Below, piece by piece: positions 34,189-43,448 of a stretch of 64,000 nt of DNA. The stretch comes from Croceivirga sp. (GTDB lineage Bacteria > Bacteroidota > Bacteroidia > Flavobacteriales > Flavobacteriaceae): contig JANQSA010000051.1 of the NCBI GenBank assembly GCA_028284285.1, positions 163,191 to 227,190 of the forward strand, written 5' to 3'. A model generated the notes under the pieces. That model did not search any database, was not told the DNA's origin, and saw only the letters and a list, made by a program, of their open reading frames with translations. Each line of letters opens with the position of its first letter. Within the stretch, counting starts at the first letter, position 1. Both the position numbers and the translations under genes were made by a program.

Positions 34189-35652
34189 ATGAAAACAAAT
34201 TGTATTCCAATTCTGGCCTTACTGTGCTTACTAGTGGTTACTCCAGGTTTTACCCAGGATTTTACCGACCAGCTATTCCGTACCTATGAACAATACAAAG
34301 AACCGGCATTACAAAAGCGAAGAATTAAGTACGCCGATCTGCAACCACTTATCGGCCGCTTTACCTCAAATTCCAATTTTCATGTCCAAAAGGTCGGGGA
34401 GTCCATTGAAGGCAGGGGCCTAACGTTAATAAGTCTGGGCAATGGCAAGGTAGATATTTTTCTTTGGTCGCAGATGCATGGGGATGAACCCACAGCTACG
34501 CAAGCCATATTTGATATTCTCAATTTTTTTGATGCGCCAGGCTTTCAGGCGGAAAAACAGCAAATACTTTCCAGGTTAAAGCTTCATTTTATCCCTATGC
34601 TTAATCCGGACGGGGCAGAAGTATACGAACGAAGAAACGCCTTGGGTATAGATGTTAACCGGGATGCTTTACGGTTACAATCCCCGGAAGGAAGAACCCT
34701 AAAAAGGATCCGGGATAGTTTGGAAGCCGATTTTGGGTTTAATCTACACGATCAAAGTAGATATTACAACGCGGAACGTACGCCCAAGCCCGCCACCATT
34801 TCCTATTTGGCCACAGCCTATAACTATGAGAAGGATATCAACGAAGTTCGGGCCAATGCGATGAAGGTTATTGTTTTTATGAACAACATCATTCAGAAAT
34901 ACGCACCCGGGCAGGTGGGGCGTTACAGCGATGACTTTGAGCCCAGGGCTTTTGGAGATAATATCGCCAAATGGGGAACCAGTTTGATCCTGATCGAATC
35001 CGGAGGATTTGCCAATGACAGGGAAAAGCAGGAGATACGAAAATTGAATTACGTTTCCATCCTTTCCGCCTTATCCACTATTGCTACAGAGAGCTACAAG
35101 GAGATTGCCATAGAAGACTATGAAAAAATACCCAGGAATGACCGGAAGCTCTTTGATATAAAGATCACTAATCTTACCTACGAACTTTTGGGGAACAACT
35201 ATCTTTTGGATTTGGGTATCCAACGACAAGAAATTGACTTAGCCGGACACTCGGATTTTTACTTCAAAAGTATAATTGTAGATCAAGGCGATCTATCCAC
35301 CTATTTTGGGTACGAAACCTTTGACGCCTCTGGATATACAGTTGTCCCTCCAAAATGGGTTGCCTCGGATAAAAAGAGCATTTCAAAGGCGCAGGCCCTC
35401 GAATATTTAAAAGAAGGGGTAGCTTTTGTAGCGACTTCCTTACCGGATTCCGGTTTCTTCACTCCTTTACCGGTTCACCTAATGCGCAAAGCGAAGGAGC
35501 CATCGGATTTTCGGTTAAACGTTGGGCAAAATCCTACTTTTTTCCTGGAAAAGGAAGGAAAACTTACCCATGCGCTCATCAATGGTTTCCTTATTGATCT
35601 GGCGCAACCGCTGGAAGACCAGCATTTTGGCAATGCATTGATCTTTAGATAG
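34189..35652 (+). CDS. M14 family zinc carboxypeptidase, secreted
   Basis: A 487-residue protein with a signal peptide (CIPILALLCLLVVTPGFTQ). Zinc ligands are HGDEPTATQ (H-x-x-E) and the later His in FGFNLHDQSRYY. Substrate-side residues are LNPDGAEVYERRNALGIDVN with the NR pair (VNRD), and the catalytic Glu is in LILIESGG. The C-terminal 150 residues are not part of the peptidase fold. Next to the amidase it may trim peptidoglycan peptides (D,L- or D,D-type), an inference from context. Confidence 0.88.
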   Translation: MKTNCIPILALLCLLVVTPGFTQDFTDQLFRTYEQYKEPALQKRRIKYADLQPLIGRFTSNSNFHVQKVGESIEGRGLTLISLGNGKVDIFLWSQMHGDEPTATQAIFDILNFFDAPGFQAEKQQILSRLKLHFIPMLNPDGAEVYERRNALGIDVNRDALRLQSPEGRTLKRIRDSLEADFGFNLHDQSRYYNAERTPKPATISYLATAYNYEKDINEVRANAMKVIVFMNNIIQKYAPGQVGRYSDDFEPRAFGDNIAKWGTSLILIESGGFANDREKQEIRKLNYVSILSALSTIATESYKEIAIEDYEKIPRNDRKLFDIKITNLTYELLGNNYLLDLGIQRQEIDLAGHSDFYFKSIIVDQGDLSTYFGYETFDASGYTVVPPKWVASDKKSISKAQALEYLKEGVAFVATSLPDSGFFTPLPVHLMRKAKEPSDFRLNVGQNPTFFLEKEGKLTHALINGFLIDLAQPLEDQHFGNALIFR

Positions 35653-35654
35653 TA

Positions 35655-35822
35655 TCAATAGCCAAACTGGATCGATATTTCGGAACCGTAACGTAGTAAA
35701 ATCATCAACATGGTGGCCAGGGTGGCTACTATTGCAGAGAACAACAGCAACACCAGACTTTTGCTCCAAACAGGGAGTAATCCCAGGGGACCATTTTGCA
35801 TTATTTCTTTAATAACATCCAT
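35655..35822 (-). CDS. Small single-pass membrane protein
   Basis: Using ATG at 35822 (MDVIKEIMQNGPLGLLPVWS) the product has 55 residues with one membrane segment (LVLLLFSAIVATLATMLMIL) and a short polar tail. It lies 2 bases from the end of the convergent peptidase gene. No family is recognised. The frame is open upstream, but that part looks non-coding. It could be real or chance. Confidence 0.45.
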   Translation of the reverse strand: MDVIKEIMQNGPLGLLPVWSKSLVLLLFSAIVATLATMLMILLRYGSEISIQFGY

Positions 35823-36179
35823 AATCGTAATTTTTAGTTCAAGTGTATTTCCAGGATGTTGATAGCTGTTGTTCATACTAAAAACAACGACCATGCCAAA
35901 AACCCTACTTCCTGTCAATTGACATCCATAGGCCCCTTGCTACCTACGGGCACTGGCTACAGGCTATCAGGGAAGGAGGTACAGTGTTCCAGGACCCCGT
36001 ATTTGGATTCAGAGCTTCGGTGCCGACCTTATTATGTAATGACAGCTATTTCCGGAATAGGTTCATTCAGTGGGATCCGGTGAATATGAAACTGGTGTAG
36101 TACCCGTAGTGTATTTTGAAAATTAGCTGATGTAAAAACCGTCAGTTCAAGCTTTTTTCTTCGCAAAAAGTCCGCCTGT

Positions 36180-36320
36180 AACGTTCGGGCAGGCCCGCCT
36201 GCTAAACGGGCAGGTTCTCGATACTCCTTTCTTCGAAAGGAACTCGAACTGACAGTGCTATCTTTCATTGTCTCATCGGCATTTTGAGCGTGTCATCCTG
36301 AGCTGGTCGAAGGGCAGTCG
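36180..36320. repeat. Dispersed palindromic repeat cluster (TTCTCGATAC family), part 1
   Basis: The 739-base stretch 35823-36561 holds no convincing gene. This part contains CGGGCAGG/CCTGCCCG-like arms around 36186-36213, the motif TTCTCGATAC at 36215-36224, a CCTTTCTTCGAAAGG hairpin and GTCATCCTGAGCTGGTCGAA. From memory, related blocks recur between genes in many Flavobacteriia. The stretch 35823-36170 shows nothing I can name. Confidence 0.6.
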
Positions 36321-36424
36321 GGAAGTCAAAAAGTTGGAAGAGCGAAGTGCGAAGTGGAAAGTACGAGTTATGAATAACGAAGTTGGAGGTTATGAGATTT
36401 GCTATTTGGATTTTGAAATGTTAC

Positions 36425-36530
36425 TCCAAGGTCACTTCGAGTGATCCCGAGCATTCGGGATTGTATCGAGAAGCTTTTGCGGTATAATGGTTCTCGATAC
36501 CTGCCCGCCCGGCAGGTGGGGTGACGAATT
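36425..36530. repeat. Dispersed palindromic repeat cluster (TTCTCGATAC family), part 2
   Basis: The block has CACTTCGAGTGATCCCGA, the perfect hairpin ATCCCGA-GCAT-TCGGGAT (36444-36461), GTATCGAGAA at 36463-36472 and its inverse TTCTCGATAC at 36491-36500, then CCTGCCCGCCCGGCAGG. It lies just after the end of the DUF1080 gene on the minus strand. The sequence between the two clusters (36330-36400) is a purine-rich AGTGCGAAGTGGAAAGT-type simple repeat. Confidence 0.62.
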
Positions 36531-36561
36531 CGCATCAAAAAGCACAACAGCTGGCCTGATA

Positions 36562-37497
36562 CTACCTTTTGATCGGTATCACCTCAAATTTGCGGAATTC
36601 AACAGGGCCGTGATCCCCCTGGATCATAAATGGACCGGGTTCTCCTTCTTTGCTATCTAATGCCCCACCGGTAATCCCCGGGATGGTTTGGTCATTTATT
36701 ACCGTTTTTCCATTGGCAACAATCGTGACCCGATTTCCGATTAAAGTAATGTCATAGGTTTGCCATTCCCCGGCCTTCCTGGCGGCATTTTCATTGGGTT
36801 CTAAAAAACCATAAATGCCACTGAAATAAATATCCATAGGGTCCAGTCCGTAATTATCGGCGATTTGCACCTCATATCTGCCCCGTAAATAGATACCGCT
36901 ATTGCTGCCTTCAGGATAGCGAAATTCAATATGAGCTTTAAAGTCCGTGAATTTTTGATCGCTGATCAGATTCGCTCCGGATTTAGGGTTTTTGAGGATC
37001 CCATTGTCCACCACCCATTGATTTTCTTCCCTATCCGCCTGCCATCCGTTCAAATCCTTTCCATTGAAGAGCGCAATAGGACTATCCCAGTTAGGATTAG
37101 ATTTATAGGCCAATTTTGGCGCTCTTTCCCCTTGCCATTGCATCACGGTGCCATCCGTATAGATCATAGTTCCTTTTAACCTGCCTTCTACTAACTCACC
37201 GTGAAAAGCCATATCGTTTCCCTCCGGTTCCCATTGCCGAGGGATAGTAAAACTGAATTTATTTCCGAAAGCTTGTATTTCTGCTACGGGCCGCGCACTA
37301 CCAAAAGCGAAGACAAACCGACCTGTCAACGTTTTATGCCCCGAATGCCGTACCTCCAACCAGGAAGGCGCTGTCTTACCCATGAATTCCATTTCCAGAT
37401 CCCATCTTCCTTCCAGGGGATGGCCTTCTTGGCCTATCACATGGGTAAACGTCAGGCCAAAACAGATAAAGAGTAAACCAAAAGTACGGGCGTTCAT
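36562..37497 (-). CDS. DUF1080 (3-keto-disaccharide hydrolase-like) secreted protein, paralogue A
   Basis: A 311-residue protein with a signal peptide (FGLLFICFGLTFTHVIGQ). Residues about 25-125 are a beta-rich lead. The DUF1080 concanavalin-like domain starts at IALFNGKDLNGWQADREENQ and includes VDNGILKN, DFKAHIEFRYPEGSNSGIYL, EVQIADNYG, EWQTYDITLIGNRVTIVANG and the end GPVEFRKFEVIP. Related domains act on sugars, some on 3-keto-glycosides. A second member is at 57632-58345, as a lipoprotein without the extra N-terminal part. Confidence 0.85.
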   Translation of the reverse strand: MNARTFGLLFICFGLTFTHVIGQEGHPLEGRWDLEMEFMGKTAPSWLEVRHSGHKTLTGRFVFAFGSARPVAEIQAFGNKFSFTIPRQWEPEGNDMAFHGELVEGRLKGTMIYTDGTVMQWQGERAPKLAYKSNPNWDSPIALFNGKDLNGWQADREENQWVVDNGILKNPKSGANLISDQKFTDFKAHIEFRYPEGSNSGIYLRGRYEVQIADNYGLDPMDIYFSGIYGFLEPNENAARKAGEWQTYDITLIGNRVTIVANGKTVINDQTIPGITGGALDSKEGEPGPFMIQGDHGPVEFRKFEVIPIKR

Positions 37498-37549
37498 ATG
37501 CTTCCAATTTAGGATTGGAAGATACTGAATAATCTAAAGAAGTATGGAA

Positions 37550-38644
37550 TTACTCGCAGCCTCCTGTGAAACCATCAGTATCAAATTCGGTCTGTACCGC
37601 ACCCTGGCGGATACCATCAATAAGCCGGATGACCAAATTGTTTTCTCCACTGCCATCCCGCTTTGGAGTACAGTATTCAAAAAGGTAGAAACTATTGGCT
37701 TGTTCAGATACTCTGGCTGAAATTTGATTAAAGGTAGCCTCCAATTCGGCAGCATTAGCAGCCACAACACTGGACGTTTTTCCAATGTCTTCCAGGATCT
37801 GTTGATCAATTTCGGATCCCAGACCTATCGTAAAAAAGGAAATATTACGATCTGCATTGTTCACGGCATTTAAAGCACTCTCCTCGCTAAAGCGGGAGGC
37901 TTGATCCGTACCATCCGTGAATATGACCACGGAAGCGGCTACTATAGGGGCACCTTCACCGACACTACCTTCATCGATTAGTTCTTCTGCTCTGTCCGTC
38001 GACTTTATCACAGCGCCATACAAATCAGTGGAAGGGTCATTACTTATATTTTCATCAATCCCGGCGATTGCGGTAGTTAATGCTGTTGTGGAAGAGGTGA
38101 GATCTTGCAAGAGATGTAACTCGTCTTCCCCGTCAAACCAATAAATCCCAATTTTAAAAGCTTCTGTTTCCGGAGAGGGCATTACATTGTTCACAAAACT
38201 GGTAGCAGCCGTTTTAAGTTCTTCCAAACTACTTTGTAGTACCGAATTACTTAAATCCAGTACCAAAAGGGTGTTGTTGCTAAACACCTGGGTGTTGGGA
38301 GAAATACGCGCCAATGATTCAGAGGAAGAAATCGGATTAAAACAATCATCATTCCTGCCCTGTTCATAAATAGTAAATTGATCGGCAGTAAGATCAGAGA
38401 TCGGATTCCCCTGGGTATCAGATACCCTGAAAAGAATGGATACCTTAGACGGAAGCGAAGTAAACTGATCTTGAATGGAAAGCAGTAATTCGTTTTCCTC
38501 AAATTCCAAACAATCATCAGGTTCCTGTCCTAATCCCAGTTCTCCCTGATTTAAATCAAAATTCACATCGTCATCTGCGTTTCCACAAGAAACCAGCACA
38601 AATACACTAATGAAGAAAAGGAAATAATTGGTGCAGCTTTTCAT
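37550..38644 (-). CDS. VWA domain lipoprotein
   Basis: The start at 38644 (MKSCTNYFLFFISVFVLVSC) gives a lipobox Cys20 followed by GNADDD, an acidic stretch like the surface-export signal of Bacteroidota lipoproteins. The 364-residue product has a von Willebrand A domain with MIDAS DLSNS (LLVLDLSNSVLQSS), the Thr region and FTDGTDQASRF. It probably binds protein or substrate at the cell surface. The frame is open upstream of 38644, but that part lacks a signal. No functional partner is adjacent. Confidence 0.83.
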   Translation of the reverse strand: MKSCTNYFLFFISVFVLVSCGNADDDVNFDLNQGELGLGQEPDDCLEFEENELLLSIQDQFTSLPSKVSILFRVSDTQGNPISDLTADQFTIYEQGRNDDCFNPISSSESLARISPNTQVFSNNTLLVLDLSNSVLQSSLEELKTAATSFVNNVMPSPETEAFKIGIYWFDGEDELHLLQDLTSSTTALTTAIAGIDENISNDPSTDLYGAVIKSTDRAEELIDEGSVGEGAPIVAASVVIFTDGTDQASRFSEESALNAVNNADRNISFFTIGLGSEIDQQILEDIGKTSSVVAANAAELEATFNQISARVSEQANSFYLFEYCTPKRDGSGENNLVIRLIDGIRQGAVQTEFDTDGFTGGCE

Positions 38645-38815
38645 TTTCAATAATTTTTGGTTCTTTTTGAACAACGCAACAATCGTGCAGAAATTATCAT
38701 ACCCAGGAAGATTAACCATAAATAAAAGTTAAAACCCAATACGGTTAGGTTAAAAAAATGACAGTGACTTCAATTTTTGGTAATTTGAACAGGACAACGG
38801 AAATTTCAAAAAACT

Positions 38816-39277
38816 ATGCCAACGTATCAACTTAAGGTCAATGGGACAACAAGTTCTGTTGATGTTTCTGCTGACACCCCTTTGTTATGGGTACTACGCG
38901 ATCATTTGGATTTAGTAGGCACCAAATATTCCTGTGGAATAGGGATATGTGGAGCATGCAACGTCCATGTGGATGGAATAGCTATGAGGAGCTGTGTGCT
39001 CACCCTGGAACAAGTACAGGGCAAATCAATTACCACAATTGAAGGACTTTCGGAAAATGGGGATCATCCTGTACAAAAGGCATGGAAAGAAGTAGATGTA
39101 CCGCAATGCGGCTATTGCCAGGCGGGTCAGATCATGACCGCATCTGCATTTCTGGAAGAAAATCCTAATCCTACGGAAGAAGACATCAAAAATGCGATGC
39201 ATGGGAATATTTGCCGGTGTGCAGCATACAACAGGATCTATCGTGCAGTGGAGAAAGCTGCGGAAAATATGGGCTAA
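38816..39277 (+). CDS. [2Fe-2S] subunit of isoquinoline-1-oxidoreductase-type molybdoenzyme
   Basis: A 153-residue protein with two iron-sulfur clusters: a plant-type one, CGIGICGACNVHVDG with a further Cys in MRSC, and the four-helix one, CGYCQAGQ...NICRCAAYNR. This is the IorA/CoxS-type small subunit that passes electrons from the molybdenum site to an acceptor. It has no signal peptide, so it should travel with the Tat-exported large subunit encoded 18 bases downstream. It is the first gene of the molybdenum operon. No medium FAD subunit is present, as in the isoquinoline group. Confidence 0.92.
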   Translation: MPTYQLKVNGTTSSVDVSADTPLLWVLRDHLDLVGTKYSCGIGICGACNVHVDGIAMRSCVLTLEQVQGKSITTIEGLSENGDHPVQKAWKEVDVPQCGYCQAGQIMTASAFLEENPNPTEEDIKNAMHGNICRCAAYNRIYRAVEKAAENMG

Positions 39278-39295
39278 CCTAAAAACGCGAAAACA

Positions 39296-41524
39296 ATGTC
39301 TAAAAATCCTAATATTACTTTTAGCAGAAGAGCTTTTATGCGTACCACGGGATTAGCCGGTGGAGGCATGTTAATAGGGTTTAATCTATTCCAGGCGTGT
39401 AAACCACAGGTCAAACCTCCGATAGACCTTTCCCAGTTGGATTACAATGATTTCAATGCATTTATTAAAATAGCAGACAACGGGGCAGTCACCATCTTTT
39501 CTCCCAATCCTGAGATCGGACAAGGGGTAAAGACCGCGATGCCCATGATCATAGCGGAAGAACTGGATGTGGCCTGGAAAGATGTATATGTTGCCCAGGG
39601 CATTCTGGATACCGAAAACTACACCCGTCAGGTAGCAGGGGGGAGCCAGTCCATTCGATTTGGTTGGGATGCCCTGCGTCAAACAGGAGCTACCGCCAGG
39701 CAAATGCTAATCAATGCTGCCGCTGCACGATGGGGCGTAGAAGCTACTGATTGTACCGTAAGCGAAGGTGTCATTACCAATACCAATACCAATGAAACCC
39801 TGGGCTATGGAGAGGTGGTAAATGAAGCCGCTCAATTAGAGATTCCCGAGGAGGTTACTTTGAAATCCCCTAAGCAGTATAAAATAATCGGTACGGAACA
39901 GCGCAATGTGGATATTGACGGGATCATCACCGGAAAACCCTTGTATGGATTAGATTACAAGGAAGATGGTATGGTTTACGCAGCTGTAGCTAGACCCCCG
40001 GCATTCGGGCAAAAACTGGTTTCGTATGATGATACGGAAGCAAAGGCCATGCCTGGCGTAATTGATGTGGTTCGGTTTGGCGAAAAGGTGCATGAAATGG
40101 CAGCGGAAAACCCGCGCCTTTCCGGAATGATGGGAGAAAGCGAGAAAGTGGCGGTTATTGCCGAGACTACCTGGCAGGCCTTAAAAGCAAAAGAAACCTT
40201 ACGATTGGAATGGGAGGACGGAACCCTGGAAAGCACAGAAGATCATGATACCATTTTAACCGACCTTTTGGACGGAAAGGAATTCAGAACCATGCGATCC
40301 GACGGGGATGTCGACAAAGCGTTTGCCAAAGCAGATAAAGTATTGGAGCGCACTTATGAATCACCTTTTCTTCCACACAATTGTATGGAGCCCATGAACT
40401 TTTTCGCCAATGTCACGGCTGAAAAGATCCATATGGTAGGCCCTATTCAAACTCCCGCTGGGACCGCCAATATGGCTGCGGGAATTCTGGGAAGGACCCC
40501 GGAAGAGGTACATTTGGAAATGACGCGAATGGGGGGTGGTTTTGGAAGACGATTGTACGGTGACTTTGCACTGGAAGCCGTGGAAATCTCGGATAAAATC
40601 AAAAAACCGGTTAAAGTGGTCTTCTCCCGGGATGATGATATGAATGACGGTATATACAGAATGGCCATAAAATATCGGATAAAAGCAGGCATCAAGGATG
40701 GAAAAGTGATCGCCTATCACTTAAAAGAAGCCGCAGTAAATTCCAACATGTATGGCTTAATTCCGCACTTTTTCCCTGCGGGAGCGATTGAAAATTACAA
40801 AGTTGATGTGGCCAGTTACAATAGTAATATCACCACCGGTGCCTGGAGGGCGCCTTATACCAACTTCCTGGCGTATGCCGAGCAAAGCTTCTTTGATGAG
40901 TTGGCAGAGCTTATGGAAGTGGATCGGGTACAACTACGTCTGGATTTATTAAAGAAAGTAGATGCCGAAGCCGACGAAAATATCCAATATTCCCCTGAGC
41001 GAATGATCGCCGTGATCCATAAAGCCGTGGAGTTGTCGGATTGGGGGAACCAACCCGGTAATGTATATCAGGGCTTTGTAAATTACTATTGCCATAACAC
41101 GCATGTTGCCGAAGTGGCGAATGTGGAAATAGAAGATGGTGAAGCCGTTGTGAAAAAAGTCACCTGTGTGGTGGATTGCGGAATTGTCATTAATCCGCTT
41201 GGGGCGTTAAACCAGATTGAAGGTGGCGTTGTAGATGGAGTAGGGCACTCCATGTATGGAGAATTGAACTTTGAAAACGGCAAACCTACGGCGACCAATT
41301 TTGACAGATATCGATTGATACGAATGAAAGAAGCCCCTAAAGTAGAGGTATATCTGATGAAAAATGAGTACTCGCCTACCGGTCTTGGGGAACCTACGCT
41401 TCCTCCGGCGGGAGGGGCTATTGCCAATGCCCTCAAAGCGGCTACCGGAAATAGGTTGTACAAGCAACCTTTCATCAAATCCCCTGAATTATTAAAACCG
41501 AAACAGCAAGAAATAATAGGCTAA
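39296..41524 (+). CDS. Large molybdopterin subunit, isoquinoline-1-oxidoreductase beta type
   Basis: A 742-residue protein with a Tat signal (TFSRRAFMRTTGLAGGG) and a lipobox-like LFQAC, so it is probably exported folded and anchored as a lipoprotein. It belongs to the xanthine oxidase family, IorB branch. Cofactor segments are MGGGFGRRLYGDFA, TGAWRAPYTNFLAYAEQSFF and the active-site Glu in GLGEPTLPPAGGAIANALK. The reaction is a hydroxylation or aldehyde oxidation of an unknown substrate. It heads, with the small subunit, the genes for its own cofactor. Confidence 0.92.
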   Translation: MSKNPNITFSRRAFMRTTGLAGGGMLIGFNLFQACKPQVKPPIDLSQLDYNDFNAFIKIADNGAVTIFSPNPEIGQGVKTAMPMIIAEELDVAWKDVYVAQGILDTENYTRQVAGGSQSIRFGWDALRQTGATARQMLINAAAARWGVEATDCTVSEGVITNTNTNETLGYGEVVNEAAQLEIPEEVTLKSPKQYKIIGTEQRNVDIDGIITGKPLYGLDYKEDGMVYAAVARPPAFGQKLVSYDDTEAKAMPGVIDVVRFGEKVHEMAAENPRLSGMMGESEKVAVIAETTWQALKAKETLRLEWEDGTLESTEDHDTILTDLLDGKEFRTMRSDGDVDKAFAKADKVLERTYESPFLPHNCMEPMNFFANVTAEKIHMVGPIQTPAGTANMAAGILGRTPEEVHLEMTRMGGGFGRRLYGDFALEAVEISDKIKKPVKVVFSRDDDMNDGIYRMAIKYRIKAGIKDGKVIAYHLKEAAVNSNMYGLIPHFFPAGAIENYKVDVASYNSNITTGAWRAPYTNFLAYAEQSFFDELAELMEVDRVQLRLDLLKKVDAEADENIQYSPERMIAVIHKAVELSDWGNQPGNVYQGFVNYYCHNTHVAEVANVEIEDGEAVVKKVTCVVDCGIVINPLGALNQIEGGVVDGVGHSMYGELNFENGKPTATNFDRYRLIRMKEAPKVEVYLMKNEYSPTGLGEPTLPPAGGAIANALKAATGNRLYKQPFIKSPELLKPKQQEIIG

Positions 41525-41529
41525 AAACT

Positions 41530-41781
41530 ATGACCGTATTATTGTTTGGGGTTGCCAAGGATATCGTTGGCAGCCCTTCGCTTTCCATACCTACCAATGC
41601 CAATGGCAAAAGAATTCCAAATACAGTTGGGGAATTGAGAACCTTTTTAGGAAAAAGTTACCCGGAACTTGAGCGCCTTTCGTCCTTGGCTATTGCGGTT
41701 AATAATTCCTATGCCAACGACGATGAAACCATCAATTCCTATGACGAAATAGCGCTAATACCCCCTGTTAGCGGAGGGTAG
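41530..41781 (+). CDS. moaD: Molybdopterin synthase sulfur carrier subunit
   Basis: An 83-residue ubiquitin-like protein ending in PPVSGG; the C-terminal Gly-Gly is adenylated by MoeB and carries the thiocarboxylate that delivers sulfur to the pterin. The core ALIPP and the NNSYANDDE loop fit MoaD. It starts 5 bases after the large-subunit stop. Its partner MoaE is not in this window. Confidence 0.9.
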   Translation: MTVLLFGVAKDIVGSPSLSIPTNANGKRIPNTVGELRTFLGKSYPELERLSSLAIAVNNSYANDDETINSYDEIALIPPVSGG

Positions 41782-41826
41782 TAGCATTGAGATAATTTGT
41801 GAATACCCTTAAGTGGAACGTAGAAC

Positions 41827-42810
41827 ATGTTAATAGATAATCATAATAGAAAGATCAACTATCTGCGGCTTGCGGTTACCGACCGCTGTAACCTAAGATG
41901 CAACTATTGTATGCCGGCAGAAGGGATTAATTTTTCAAAAAATGATAAGCTGCTTACCATCCCCGAATTAAAAGAGGTTGCTGAAATTCTGGTAGAGCAG
42001 GGCATCGATAAAATCAGAATTACCGGAGGAGAGCCCTTTGTACGCAAAGACCTAATGAAATTACTTGACCACCTTTCCCAACTTAGCGGCCTTAAGGACA
42101 TCTCAGTAACGACCAATGCTACCCTGATCGGGCCACATATTGATCAGCTTAAGGAACTTGGCATACAAAATATCAACGTAAGCCTGGACGCCATAAACCG
42201 GGATACTTTTGAGCGGATTACAAGAAGAGATCAATACGACACCGTTCATGAAAATTTGATTCGCCTTATCACCGAAGGTTTTAATGTCCGTATCAATTTT
42301 ATTGTGCTGGACGGGCAGAATGAACAGGATATGCTTCCTATCCTCGAAGTGATGAAACATTATCCGGTAGCGGTACGCTTTTTGGAAGAAATGCCGTTTA
42401 ACGGAGGTTCGCGAAGTTTCCAAAAGATCAAGTGGGATTATAAAACTATTTTGGCACATATTACCCAACATTATCCCAATTACAGGAAGCTGCAATCCCC
42501 CGAAACCTCTACTTCTATTAATTACCAGATTGAAGGGCATAAAAGTACTTTTGGATTAATCCCTTCTTTTAGCCGTACCTTTTGTGGCTCCTGTAACCGA
42601 CTTCGCATTACTGCCACGGGAGACGTGGTAACCTGTCTTTATGGAAAACCGAAAGCCAACTTGCGGGATATTGTCAGGGGAGCGGATTCCAGGAAGGAGG
42701 TTAAAGCTGCCATAATTAAGGCTGTTGGCAGCAGGGCCAAGACCGGTTTTGACGCTCAACGGGAACATACTTCCGTGTTTAAAAGTAGTATGACTTCCAT
42801 TGGAGGATAA
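41827..42810 (+). CDS. moaA: GTP 3',8-cyclase
   Basis: A 327-residue radical-SAM enzyme for the first step of molybdenum cofactor synthesis. The N-terminal cluster is TDRCNLRCNYCMPAEG (Cys-x3-Cys-x2-Cys), the SAM-binding region includes RITGGEPFVRKDL, and the second cluster is FCGSCNRLRITATGDVVTCLYG. The C-terminus ends in SIGG, the conserved Gly-Gly needed for activity. MoaC, which acts next, is missing here. Confidence 0.95.
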   Translation: MLIDNHNRKINYLRLAVTDRCNLRCNYCMPAEGINFSKNDKLLTIPELKEVAEILVEQGIDKIRITGGEPFVRKDLMKLLDHLSQLSGLKDISVTTNATLIGPHIDQLKELGIQNINVSLDAINRDTFERITRRDQYDTVHENLIRLITEGFNVRINFIVLDGQNEQDMLPILEVMKHYPVAVRFLEEMPFNGGSRSFQKIKWDYKTILAHITQHYPNYRKLQSPETSTSINYQIEGHKSTFGLIPSFSRTFCGSCNRLRITATGDVVTCLYGKPKANLRDIVRGADSRKEVKAAIIKAVGSRAKTGFDAQREHTSVFKSSMTSIGG

Positions 42811-42847
42811 ACGAATTGAACGGAATTCATGAATTATAAAACTATTT

Positions 42848-43444
42848 ATGAGTAGTGCTACAGCGCCATTATACGGTCTCGTACTTTCAGGAGGTAGAAG
42901 TACCCGCATGGGCACGGATAAAGGGCTGTTGGAATATCACGGTGTACCGCAACGGGAGTATTTTTACAATATTTTGAAAAAATGCTGTGATAGGGTCTTT
43001 TTAAGCATTCGCGATGATCAGGAAAAAGAAGTGGATCAAAAGTTCAATTATATCAAAGATCAAAATGAATATCGCGGCCCGTTCAACGGCATATTGAGTG
43101 CGCACAAACGGTTCCCCAATGCGGCCTGGTTAGTGCTGGCCTGTGATCTTCCTCTGTTGGAACTAAGCACGATCACCCAACTGGTTACCGAAAGAGATCC
43201 AAATTATATTGCCACAGCCTTTGCCACCTCAAAAACAAGGCTTCCGGAGCCGTTGATCGCCATATGGGAACCTAAAAGCCTTGTAAAAGCACTGGATTAC
43301 TTAAGATCTGCCGAGAGTTCCGGCCCCAGGAAATACCTTATGAATTCCAGTGTTAAAATCATCCACCCCGTGAAGGATCAGGTACTATGCAATGCGAATT
43401 CCCTGGAAGAATATCATTTCGCAAAATCAAAATTAAAACCGTAA
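42848..43444 (+). CDS. mobA: Molybdenum cofactor guanylyltransferase
   Basis: A 198-residue Rossmann nucleotidyltransferase with LSGGRSTRMGTDKGLLEYHG and LACDLPLL, adding GMP to molybdopterin in the MobA manner. Xanthine-oxidase-type enzymes usually need the CMP form, which the MocA-like gene at 46717 could supply. The two nucleotidyltransferases in one operon are noteworthy. Confidence 0.88.
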   Translation: MSSATAPLYGLVLSGGRSTRMGTDKGLLEYHGVPQREYFYNILKKCCDRVFLSIRDDQEKEVDQKFNYIKDQNEYRGPFNGILSAHKRFPNAAWLVLACDLPLLELSTITQLVTERDPNYIATAFATSKTRLPEPLIAIWEPKSLVKALDYLRSAESSGPRKYLMNSSVKIIHPVKDQVLCNANSLEEYHFAKSKLKP

Positions 43445-43448
43445 ACAC

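Noticed and set aside
36032..36268. Open frame on the minus strand of 78 codons in the repeat-rich spacer
   Set aside because: Its first half is translated dispersed repeat (FRRKEYREPARLAGGPAR), and the rest has no family pattern; no promoter or partner supports it.
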